Positions 1-4,913 of a DNA stretch of 5,579 bases are shown here, in pieces (position 1 is the stretch's first letter; every line of letters starts with the position of its first letter). A model generated the notes under the pieces. That model did not search any database. It saw only the letters and a list, made by a program, of their open reading frames with translations, and had not been told where the DNA came from. This stretch comes from Methanothrix sp. (lineage in GTDB: Archaea > Halobacteriota > Methanosarcinia > Methanotrichales > Methanotrichaceae), in contig JAJRAT010000112.1 in NCBI GenBank assembly GCA_028682845.1, positions 1-5,579 on the forward strand. The letters are read 5' to 3'. The translations under genes were made by a program, and so were the position numbers.

Positions 1-910
1 GACACTTCAGTTCCCCATTGGCCCAGGATGAAGCATCGGCTACGGACGCCCCCAGGCGCGCGGCAAGCCTGGAGAGCCGTCCCGCCTCAGAATCACTGCC
101 CTCTCCCTCGCCCAAGCTGCAAACCATCTTCTTCAAATCCTGCAATCCGGCAAAGGTGCGTACTCCCGCATCCTGCAGCTTTTCCGCCGCCAGAACAGCG
201 GCGAGGAGCGTGTCCAAATTATCCTTGAAGAATCCCAAAGTTGCTTCCGGTGCGAGATACCACACCTCAAGAGACTCGGCCTCCTCAACCCCCTCCGGCC
301 CGTCCCATTCGTTGCCGACCACCGACACGTGACTGTAGCTCGCGGCCAGGGCCTGAAGCTCTCTTGGACTCTCCGCCAAATGCAGGTCGATCAGCTTGTC
401 CAGCCCCCGCGCCTTCAATTCCTGGAAAGCTTTTGTGGAGGATACGGCCACGGCTCGCTCTCGAATGCGTAGCGGCGGCTTTTCTCGCAAGGGCCGAATC
501 CGCCGGAGCAGTTCGTCCATCCCGCTGCCCTGCACCTGCCGGGCGCTGGCGACGGCATTTTCTGCAATCCTGCGGTTCTCCAGCAACAGCTCGGGAGAAG
601 AAGCGGCAAAGAGTGTGGCGATCTTTAAGCGGGCGTATTCCGTATGAGCATATGCAGCCAGGCGGCTGATGAGCATCTGGTAGACCTTCAAGACCTCTTC
701 CGTGGCCAGGAAGTCATCGGGCTTGACGCCGTACTTTATCCCGCGAGCATACTGGACGAGTGAGAGTGCCTGGCGTTCGCTCAAGCTCTTGGCAAGGCCT
801 GCTACATCCCCCTCAATTATAGCCTGAAGGGCATGATCCTCGTCCCCATAATTTTCCATCAGGCGCTCCCGAATACGAGAGCCCACGCCCGGCAGATCCA
901 CCAGCTTCAA
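1..910 (-). CDS. MutS-family DNA repair ATPase with N-terminal helix-hairpin-helix, archaeal MutS2-like type (C-terminus outside window)
   Basis: The frame is open on the minus strand from 910 to the window edge (about 303 codons, no stop), so only the N-terminal half is present. It starts MKLVDLPGVGSRIRERL: residues 6-22 form a helix-hairpin-helix DNA-binding motif (LPGVGSRI). A second HhH-like stretch lies at 39-55 (LAKSLSERQALSLVQYA). An Ala/Leu/Glu-rich helical region follows to 303, resembling the core/lever region of archaeal MutS2-like proteins (COG1193 group). In that family the Walker-type ATPase domain lies further on; it is not seen here. These proteins are thought to bind branched or mismatched DNA, but the archaeal role is poorly known. 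The chosen start is TTG at 910: there is no in-frame ATG nearby, the HhH begins directly after it, and a TATA box lies about 26 bases upstream, which fits a leaderless mRNA. It diverges from the methyltransferase. Family assignment is from remembered sequence pattern and is fairly firm; the exact subfamily is less so. Confidence 0.75.
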   Translation of the reverse strand, partial: MKLVDLPGVGSRIRERLMENYGDEDHALQAIIEGDVAGLAKSLSERQALSLVQYARGIKYGVKPDDFLATEEVLKVYQMLISRLAAYAHTEYARLKIATLFAASSPELLLENRRIAENAVASARQVQGSGMDELLRRIRPLREKPPLRIRERAVAVSSTKAFQELKARGLDKLIDLHLAESPRELQALAASYSHVSVVGNEWDGPEGVEEAESLEVWYLAPEATLGFFKDNLDTLLAAVLAAEKLQDAGVRTFAGLQDLKKMVCSLGEGEGSDSEAGRLSRLAARLGASVADASSWANGELKC

Positions 911-930
911 CGCGCCTACATTTTGTAAGG

Positions 931-943
931 AATATAATATATC
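931..943. promoter_or_regulatory. Shared divergent TATA box for mutS-like and methyltransferase genes
   Basis: AATATAATATATC is almost pure A/T between GC-rich coding flanks and reads as a TATA box on both strands. Its centre (about 936-937) is about 26 bases from the TTG start of the minus-strand mutS-like gene and about 28 bases from an in-frame CTG (964) of the plus-strand methyltransferase. Archaeal TATA boxes sit about 26 bases before the transcription start, so both mRNAs could be leaderless. This is inferred from spacing only. Confidence 0.5.
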
Positions 944-1014
944 AGTTCCGGGCAGATCGAGTCCTGCTACATGCCGGGAAGCTTGATATTCTGCCGGGCA
1001 AATGCCGTGGACTT

Positions 1015-1893
1015 GTGCTGCTAAATCGCCTGTTGAATCTGGAAGAGGATGAGTGCGTATTTCTGTCTGAAGAATCTATGCAGGACCTCTTGGACCTCCC
1101 GGTCACCGCAGAAATCATGGAGACGGGGCTGGATGCCGATGGCCTGATAGAGATCTCTAATCTTGGAATCGCCCTGCATCTCTCGGAGCCCGCCCCTATT
1201 TGGCTGCTGCTCACGGATAAGTATTCGGACCGGAAAATCCTTCAGGACCATGCGGAAAAATGGAAAGGCCTGCCCGGCAGAAAAACCGAGGCTTCTGAGA
1301 AGGATTTCTTCCTCGCGCTCACTGAGTACTTTTCCGTGTCGCTCATGCAGGAACTGCTTTGCGAAGAATGCCAAATAAAGGGAGCCCCGTTTTTCGTTGA
1401 GGAGAGAATTGAGCGCCTGGCGTCCCTGGTCGGCCCGCGAACGCCGCCGGGCGCAAGCATTCTCGAGATCTGCTGCGGCAGCGGCATGGCCACCCGGGCC
1501 CTTTTGCGTCTGGGACACCGGCCCCTGGCCATGGACTCGGATCGCTGCGACCTTTGCCAATCTTTGAAAAGCGACCTCATGGACCCGCAAAGCTGCTTTG
1601 TCCTGGACGCCAGGCTCTTGCCCCGGTTCTTTGCGCCCCAATCGTTCCAGATAGTCATGGGATTCATGGTCGGCCTGATCGACGACTTCAACTGGCCGCT
1701 TTGGAGAGACATTCTTCTCAAAGCATCAAGCCTTGCCCAAGAAAAAGTGCTTTTCACCACATATACGCAAAAAGAGGCGGAACTCATCGCGAAGGCCCTG
1801 AGCGAAGCAGGCTGGAAGGGAGAGGTGATCGACCATCGAGACCCGTCCGGAATTTATGATCAGTGGGCATATTACGGGCAAAAGTTGGCATGA
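1015..1893 (+). CDS. Class I SAM-dependent methyltransferase, substrate unknown
   Basis: 292 aa from GTG 1015. The C-terminal half is a Rossmann-type methyltransferase: motif I ILEICCGSG at 149-157 binds the SAM methionine and ribose; the acidic end of strand beta-2 is AMDSD (172-176, D174 the likely ribose contact); DARLLP at 199-204 fits the next acidic loop; FQIVMGFMVGLIDD (211-224) and KVLFTTYT (244-251) are the beta-4 and beta-5 strands. The N-terminal ~130 residues are a separate helical region with no motif I recognise. No membrane segment or signal peptide is visible, so it is probably cytoplasmic. The substrate (protein, RNA or small molecule) cannot be told. Start doubt: the frame stays open upstream and encodes a protein-like stretch (LHAGKLDILPGKCRGL) without ATG, GTG or TTG. 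A CTG at 964 would give 309 aa and lies at leaderless distance from the 931-943 TATA box. It diverges from the mutS-like gene and overlaps the following small ORF by ATGA. Confidence 0.8.
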   Translation: MLLNRLLNLEEDECVFLSEESMQDLLDLPVTAEIMETGLDADGLIEISNLGIALHLSEPAPIWLLLTDKYSDRKILQDHAEKWKGLPGRKTEASEKDFFLALTEYFSVSLMQELLCEECQIKGAPFFVEERIERLASLVGPRTPPGASILEICCGSGMATRALLRLGHRPLAMDSDRCDLCQSLKSDLMDPQSCFVLDARLLPRFFAPQSFQIVMGFMVGLIDDFNWPLWRDILLKASSLAQEKVLFTTYTQKEAELIAKALSEAGWKGEVIDHRDPSGIYDQWAYYGQKLA

Positions 1894-2066
1894 CGGAAAG
1901 GTTAATTACGGCTCGCCGCCAGGATTGTTGTGGGGTGAGACTTTTGGCGGAGTTCAAGAAGCGAAATGCAGAGAGAAAGGGTGGCAAGAAGGAAGAGATC
2001 AAGAGCAAGAAACTCCTGGAAGAGAACCTCGACGATCTGAGGGGCAGAGGCGAAGAGGAGAAGTAA
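1890..2066 (+). CDS. Small highly charged hypothetical protein (58 aa)
   Basis: The ATG overlaps the methyltransferase stop as ATGA (1890-1893), the usual arrangement for translational coupling, so I start it there rather than at the upstream in-frame ATG 1863. The 58-residue product has an Arg/Cys-containing start (TARRQDCCGVRLLAEFKK) and a very Lys/Glu-rich remainder (KKEEIKSKKLLEENLDD) likely to be helical. Third codon positions are mostly G or C (AAG, GAG, CTG, ATC), as in neighbouring genes, which supports coding. No Shine-Dalgarno is seen, consistent with coupling. I do not recognise the family. A chance ORF is possible, since another frame is also open over this stretch. Confidence 0.45.
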   Translation: MTERLITARRQDCCGVRLLAEFKKRNAERKGGKKEEIKSKKLLEENLDDLRGRGEEEK

Positions 2067-2080
2067 TTCGCGCGAGGATT

Positions 2081-2096
2081 GCCCCTTTTTTTCGGG
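2081..2096 (+). terminator. Poly-T terminator after the methyltransferase/small-ORF unit
   Basis: Seven T residues (2086-2092) follow GCCCC and precede CGGG, 20 bases after the small ORF's stop. Archaeal RNA polymerase terminates at T-rich runs with or without a hairpin. The CCCC/CGGG flanks could pair weakly. This fits the end of the plus-strand transcript. Confidence 0.5.
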
Positions 2097-2132
2097 TGAA
2101 AGCCCATATTGCCCAAAACGGTTCCTGTAAAT

Positions 2133-2175
2133 ATGATTTTTCGGTCCGGACGGCTCTCCGTCCGGAATAAATCAT
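2133..2175. terminator. Two-part stem-loop between convergent genes, possible bidirectional transcript end
   Basis: A perfect 9-bp GC-rich stem TCCGGACGG/CCGTCCGGA (2145-2153 with 2158-2166) closes a CTCT loop. Outside it, ATGATTT (2133-2139) pairs perfectly with AAATCAT (2169-2175), separated from the inner stem by an asymmetric internal loop. It lies between the plus-strand unit ending at 2066 and the minus-strand regulator ending at 2242. No strong U tract follows on either strand, so it may protect or process 3' ends rather than act as a classical intrinsic terminator. Confidence 0.5.
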
Positions 2176-2241
2176 GAGGCGTTGGATTTTGGGGCGGCCT
2201 TTGATTCCGTAATTCGCCCATGCATCTCGCCGTTTTCTTGT

Positions 2242-2637
2242 TCAGGACGGAGTAACGCTCAAGCCGCGGCTCAGCTCCTTGAGCTTCTCGATGCTTTCCA
2301 TAGTCTTGACAGACTCCTTCTTCTTTTCATCCTCGAAGTGCTTGATGATCTCTCCCAGTGAGATAGTGAGCCTGTAAACCTTCATCGGTCTGCCCTTTCC
2401 GTCTTTCTTGATCTCGCGCTCCTCCACCCAGCTATTATTGCGCAAGGTTCGCATGGCAATGCTCACCTCGGGCTGGCGGAGATTGGAGCCGATCTCGATC
2501 TCACGGGACGTGGCCTCCTCCACATTGGCAAGATATGTAATCATGCTGGCCACATTTCTGGGGATGCCTAGTTCCCTCAAGACCTCCACAAACTCCCGGT
2601 CAGCATCATCCAAAACTTTTACGGAGAATTGTCTCAT
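2242..2637 (-). CDS. Winged helix-turn-helix transcriptional regulator, archaeal type
   Basis: 131 aa from ATG 2637. Residues ~25-90 form a winged helix: helix 1 in NVASMITYLANV, helix 2 TSREIEIGSNL (about 43-53), recognition helix QPEVSIAMRTLRNN, then a charged wing REIKKDGKGRPMKVYRL. The C-terminus (about 92-125) is Lys/Glu-rich with hydrophobic spacing (IIKHFEDEKKKE, MESIEKLKEL) and probably forms a dimerising coiled coil. No ligand- or metal-binding domain is seen. It looks like the short archaeal predicted regulators grouped near COG3388 or MarR/TrmB-like wHTH proteins; that label is tentative and the target is unknown. The start is supported by GAGGT four bases upstream and by a TATA box, so unlike its neighbours its mRNA has a short leader. 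It diverges from trpS across a 378-base gap and may control itself or trpS, but nothing proves this. Confidence 0.8.
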   Translation of the reverse strand: MRQFSVKVLDDADREFVEVLRELGIPRNVASMITYLANVEEATSREIEIGSNLRQPEVSIAMRTLRNNSWVEEREIKKDGKGRPMKVYRLTISLGEIIKHFEDEKKKESVKTMESIEKLKELSRGLSVTPS

Positions 2638-2641
2638 AACG

Positions 2642-2646
2642 ACCTC
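2642..2646 (-). promoter_or_regulatory. Ribosome binding site of the wHTH regulator
   Basis: On the minus strand GAGGT lies four bases before ATG 2637 and matches the archaeal anti-Shine-Dalgarno. It fixes the start of the regulator. An A-rich run precedes it (T run 2651-2657 on the plus strand). Confidence 0.6.
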
Positions 2647-2677
2647 ATTCTTTTTTTCTATATAACAAATCCTTTAT

Positions 2678-2685
2678 GATATAAA
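2678..2685 (-). promoter_or_regulatory. TATA box of the wHTH regulator
   Basis: Minus-strand TTTATATC is a near-consensus archaeal TATA box. With the usual ~26-base spacing, transcription would start near 2656, giving a leader of about 19 bases that contains the GAGGT site. Confidence 0.55.
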
Positions 2686-2745
2686 TAGTTTATTTCGATA
2701 TTGCTTATTTTTGTTTTTCTAAGATATAGCCGCCAATATGAAGCT

Positions 2746-2763
2746 GTGGCGAATGTGCGCCAC
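2746..2763. repeat. Inverted repeat, GC-rich hairpin in AT-rich gap
   Basis: GTGGCG (2746-2751) and CGCCAC (2758-2763) pair perfectly around a six-base loop AATGTG. It stands out as a GC island in the AT-rich gap. It could be an operator for the divergent regulator or an RNA hairpin; it lies about 60 bases upstream of the wHTH TATA box. Confidence 0.4.
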
Positions 2764-2845
2764 CTGAGTGATTTATTATTAAAATATATTCATAGAAAAT
2801 GACGAATGACTGAAATTGCCTGCACGGAAATATAGGTAATACATA

Positions 2846-2855
2846 TTCAATTGAA
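2846..2855. repeat. 10-bp perfect palindrome
   Basis: TTCAATTGAA reads the same on both strands. Palindromes of this size can be sites for dimeric regulators, but in A/T-rich DNA they also arise by chance. Confidence 0.3.
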
Positions 2856-2877
2856 AAATAATTTTAAGAGAATGATT

Positions 2878-2895
2878 ATTTATAAATATATAAAT
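2878..2895. repeat. A/T inverted repeat
   Basis: ATTTATA and TATAAAT pair perfectly around an AATA loop, and flanking ATT/AAT bases extend the symmetry past one unpaired G (2896). It also contains TATA-like sequence on both strands. This may be an extra promoter, a bent-DNA element or simply A/T-rich chance structure. Confidence 0.3.
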
Positions 2896-2933
2896 GATAA
2901 TAAAAAAATTATTGAATAGTTTTATTTCGGCTT

Positions 2934-2953
2934 TGCATAAATGTGCATAAACG
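2934..2953. repeat. Tandem 10-bp direct repeat upstream of the trpS promoter
   Basis: TGCATAAATG is followed at once by TGCATAAACG (9 of 10 bases identical). The 10-bp period places both copies on the same face of the helix. The pair ends about 31 bases before the trpS TATA box, a reasonable place for a regulator site. This is inferred from position only. Confidence 0.4.
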
Positions 2954-2978
2954 CCGCTAGGATGAAATGCTTGAATGA

Positions 2979-2993
2979 GAAAATAGATATATA
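2979..2993 (+). promoter_or_regulatory. trpS promoter: BRE plus TATA box
   Basis: An A-rich BRE-like stretch (GAAAATA, 2979-2985) leads into AGATATATA (2985-2993). The box centre is about 27 bases before ATG 3016, so the trpS mRNA is probably leaderless. This favours ATG 3016 over the upstream in-frame TTG 3004. Confidence 0.6.
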
Positions 2994-3015
2994 ATGTATT
3001 TCATTGCCTGCGGCT

Positions 3016-4362
3016 ATGGAATTGAAGCTTGATCCCTGGGGCGCAGTTCACGTAGATGATTACACCAAACTCTTCGACGAGTTCGGGATATCGAGCTTCG
3101 ATCAGATCCTGCCCGGGCTTGAGCGCCCGCACCCGTACATGAGGCGCAAGATCATCTTCGGCCACAGGAACTATGACTCCGTGCTGCGAGCCATGCAGCA
3201 GCATAAGCCCTTTGCCGTCATGAGCGGCTTCATGCCCTCGGGAAGAGCCCATTTCGGCCACATGATGGTCATGAACGAGATCATCTGGCACCAGCAGCAA
3301 GGAGGCGACGCCTTTGCCGCCGTTGCCAATATGGAGGCTCATGCCGTGCGGGGCATAAGCTGGAGCAAGTGCCGGGATCTCGGCATCAACGAGTACATCC
3401 TCAGCCTGATTGCTCTCGGCTTCGAGCCCAAAGAAAACAGCCATATCTACTTCCAGTCCGAGAACTACAAGATGAGAAACCTGGCCTTCGAGCTGGGCAT
3501 ATCGGCCAACTTCTCGGAGGTCAGCGCCATCTACGGCTTCTCCGGTGAGACGCATCTCTCCCACATGCAAAGCGTCATGTGCCAGAGTGCCGACATCCTG
3601 CACCCCCAGCTTGCGGAATTTGGGGGTCCGAAGCCGGTGGTCATCCCCGTGGGAGCCGATCAGGACCCTCACATCAAGCTTACCCGCGACCTGGCCTACC
3701 GCACGAGAAAGTTCCTGGTGGAGGTGCGAAGCGATAACAATGGCGATTATGTCAGTCTTCGCGGCAAAGCGGCCAGCCCGGAGCTGATGAAAGACGCCGA
3801 GGCCATGCTCAAAGAGGCGGCTTACGGCAAAGTCAAGAGATATGAAGAGCATATCGACGTCACGGATATCCAGGACAGAGACGGCCTCGCCTCCGGCTCG
3901 CTGCTGGCCCGGATCGAGGAGCGCGTTATAAAGCTGGAGACCGGGCACGGAGAGTTCGGCTTCATCCCGCCCGCCTCCATCTACCACAGGTTCATGACCG
4001 GCCTTACAGGAGGAAAGATGTCCTCCTCCAAGCCGGAGAGCCACATTGCCCTGACCGAGGAGCCCAAAGAGGCAGGCAAAAAGATCATGAAGGCCATCAC
4101 CGGAGGCCGCCAGAGCCTCTCCGAGCAAAAGAAGCTGGGCGGCGAGCCGGAGAAGTGCTCCATCTACGAGTTCCTGGTCTTCCACCTCTCCGACGACGAC
4201 AAAGAGCTTTTGGAGCTGGACGCGGAATGCCGCTCCGGCAGGCGCATGTGCGGAACATGCAAGAAGGACGTGGCCGAGCGCATCCAGCAGTTCCTGACCG
4301 AACACCAGAGGGCGCGCGAGGCGGCGAAGGAAAGGCTGCCGGAGTTTGGGATTAAGGCATAA
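3016..4362 (+). CDS. trpS: Tryptophan--tRNA ligase (TrpRS), archaeal type
   Basis: A 448-aa class Ic aminoacyl-tRNA synthetase that activates tryptophan with ATP and loads tRNA-Trp in the cytoplasm. The class I HIGH signature is PSGRAHFGH (74-82) and the KMSKS loop is GGKMSSSKP (332-340). The archaeal/eukaryotic TrpRS segment PVGADQDPHIKLTRD is at 211-225, and ITGGR (361-365) follows the KMSKS loop as in that family. C405, C412 and C415 in ECRSGRRMCGTCK resemble the Cys-containing C-terminal segment of archaeal TrpRS. The N-terminus MELKLDPWG matches remembered methanogen TrpRS starts. Length is near-complete for the archaeal family and no disruption is seen. Start: ATG 3016 is chosen over TTG 3004 (four residues longer) because the TATA box is 27 bases upstream and there is no Shine-Dalgarno. 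It stands alone with its own promoter; the next gene, 87 bases on, also has one. Confidence 0.93.
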   Translation: MELKLDPWGAVHVDDYTKLFDEFGISSFDQILPGLERPHPYMRRKIIFGHRNYDSVLRAMQQHKPFAVMSGFMPSGRAHFGHMMVMNEIIWHQQQGGDAFAAVANMEAHAVRGISWSKCRDLGINEYILSLIALGFEPKENSHIYFQSENYKMRNLAFELGISANFSEVSAIYGFSGETHLSHMQSVMCQSADILHPQLAEFGGPKPVVIPVGADQDPHIKLTRDLAYRTRKFLVEVRSDNNGDYVSLRGKAASPELMKDAEAMLKEAAYGKVKRYEEHIDVTDIQDRDGLASGSLLARIEERVIKLETGHGEFGFIPPASIYHRFMTGLTGGKMSSSKPESHIALTEEPKEAGKKIMKAITGGRQSLSEQKKLGGEPEKCSIYEFLVFHLSDDDKELLELDAECRSGRRMCGTCKKDVAERIQQFLTEHQRAREAAKERLPEFGIKA

Positions 4363-4413
4363 TGGCTTTGTTGACTCGATACATATTTCAAAGGATTAAT
4401 TTGGATAGTACTC

Positions 4414-4428
4414 AAAAGCTATTTATTC
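4414..4428 (+). promoter_or_regulatory. Promoter of the DtxR-like regulator gene
   Basis: AAAAG (BRE-like, 4414-4418) followed by CTATTTATTC (4419-4428). The box centre is about 26 bases before ATG 4450, predicting a leaderless mRNA and supporting that start over the in-frame TTG 4444. Confidence 0.5.
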
Positions 4429-4449
4429 ATCTCTGGTTTATCATTGCCC

Positions 4450-4881
4450 ATGAGCAAGTTCACGGGCCTTGAGTTGTCTCCAAAAAAAATAGAATATTTA
4501 AAATACATTCAGGAACAAGAAGGTCCGGTAAAGACAACAGACATCTCCACTGAATTTAATGTCGACCCGTCGACGATAACCAAGACGGTAACTGAATTAT
4601 CTGCGGCGGGATTGATCCGGCATCTGCCCTATCGCGGCATCAGCCTCACCGATGAAGGCAAGACCTATGCGGAATTTCTCATAAGGCGACATAGAATCCT
4701 GAGCCTCGTCTTGACTCATTACGGCCTTTCCGGCGACGAGGCTTGCGCCGCCGTCTCAAAGTTTGAGGGTTATGTGCCAAGAGACGTTGTGGACAAAATC
4801 TGCACGTCGCTGGGCCATCCCACGATGGGAGTGTGCGGAAAGATTCAGCACGATAAATGCTGCTGTCCGACCGTTGAATGA
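4450..4881 (+). CDS. DtxR/MntR-family metal-dependent transcriptional regulator with Cys-rich tail
   Basis: 143 aa from ATG 4450. Residues 9-68 are a DtxR-type winged helix: VKTTDISTEFNVDPSTITKTV (27-47) holds the helix-turn-helix and LPYRGISLTDEG (59-70) the wing. Residues 70-123 form the helical dimerisation/metal domain (AEFLIRRHRIL, ACAAVSKFEGYVPRDVVDKI). There is no SH3-like C-terminal domain, as in MntR. Aligned by eye with MntR and DtxR, H81, E15 and E106 are kept, but the other ligands are replaced: K12 for MntR D8; S103 for MntR E99 and DtxR C102; G107 for the His at MntR 103 and DtxR 106. The tail (124-143) carries C129, H134 and C137-C139, with further Cys at 99 and 118, so sensing may use Cys ligands. 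It probably regulates the cbiQ gene 31 bases downstream and itself. The metal is unknown. Confidence 0.85.
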   Translation: MSKFTGLELSPKKIEYLKYIQEQEGPVKTTDISTEFNVDPSTITKTVTELSAAGLIRHLPYRGISLTDEGKTYAEFLIRRHRILSLVLTHYGLSGDEACAAVSKFEGYVPRDVVDKICTSLGHPTMGVCGKIQHDKCCCPTVE

Positions 4882-4913
4882 AGGCGAAAGGCGAATTTAA
4901 AGGTGAACAATAA
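4878..4913 (+). other. 11-codon mini-ORF overlapping the dtxR-like stop
   Basis: ATG at 4878 overlaps the regulator's TGA as ATGA and reads MKAKGEFKGEQ to TAA at 4911-4913. The stop lies within the ATAATA where the cbiQ frame appears to begin. It may be a coupling leader peptide, the true cbiQ start disrupted by one missing base, or chance. Confidence 0.3.
4901..4906 (+). promoter_or_regulatory. Strong Shine-Dalgarno before the cbiQ frame
   Basis: AGGTGA matches six bases of the archaeal anti-Shine-Dalgarno (GGAGGTGAT complement). It sits three bases before ATA 4910 and six before ATA 4913, both in the cbiQ frame, where no ATG, GTG or TTG is available. It marks the likely initiation site. 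Confidence 0.55.

Larger units (their letters stand above)
2638..3015. other. 378-base AT-rich divergent intergenic region
   Basis: This is the only long non-coding stretch. It contains the minus-strand promoter of the wHTH gene at its left end and the trpS promoter at its right end. Between them are a GC hairpin (2746-2763), a TTCAATTGAA palindrome (2846-2855), an A/T hairpin (2878-2895) and a 10-bp tandem direct repeat (2934-2953). I found no convincing ORF, tRNA or C/D-box RNA here. Base composition differs sharply from the GC-rich genes on either side. Confidence 0.7.

Noticed and set aside
18..669. Several plus-strand open frames over the mutS-like region
   Set aside because: They lie opposite the minus-strand MutS-like frame, are Pro/Arg/Ser-rich low-complexity translations, and match no family. 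The minus frame carries the HhH motif and is open across the whole region.
1021..1787. Long minus-strand frames of 181-206 codons opposite the methyltransferase
   Set aside because: They are antisense frames produced by high GC content. The plus frame has clear SAM-binding motifs.
1856..2170. 104-codon plus frame overlapping the end of the methyltransferase and the small ORF
   Set aside because: Its composition is odd and it runs into the stem-loop. The ATGA-coupled 1890 frame is the better candidate.
2734..2815. Possible C/D-box sRNA (TGACGA- and CTGA-like boxes)
   Set aside because: The boxes are imperfect and their spacing is too long for an archaeal C/D guide RNA.
3001..3008. TCATTGCC shared just upstream of the trpS and dtxR-like starts (3001-3008 and 4441-4448)
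   Set aside because: An eight-base match at different distances from the two ATGs is likely chance; it would deserve attention only if repeated at other leaderless promoters.
3001..4305. 434-codon minus-strand frame opposite trpS
   Set aside because: It mirrors trpS in a GC-rich antisense frame, with His/Leu/Gly-rich composition typical of shadows. trpS has complete HIGH and KMSKS motifs.
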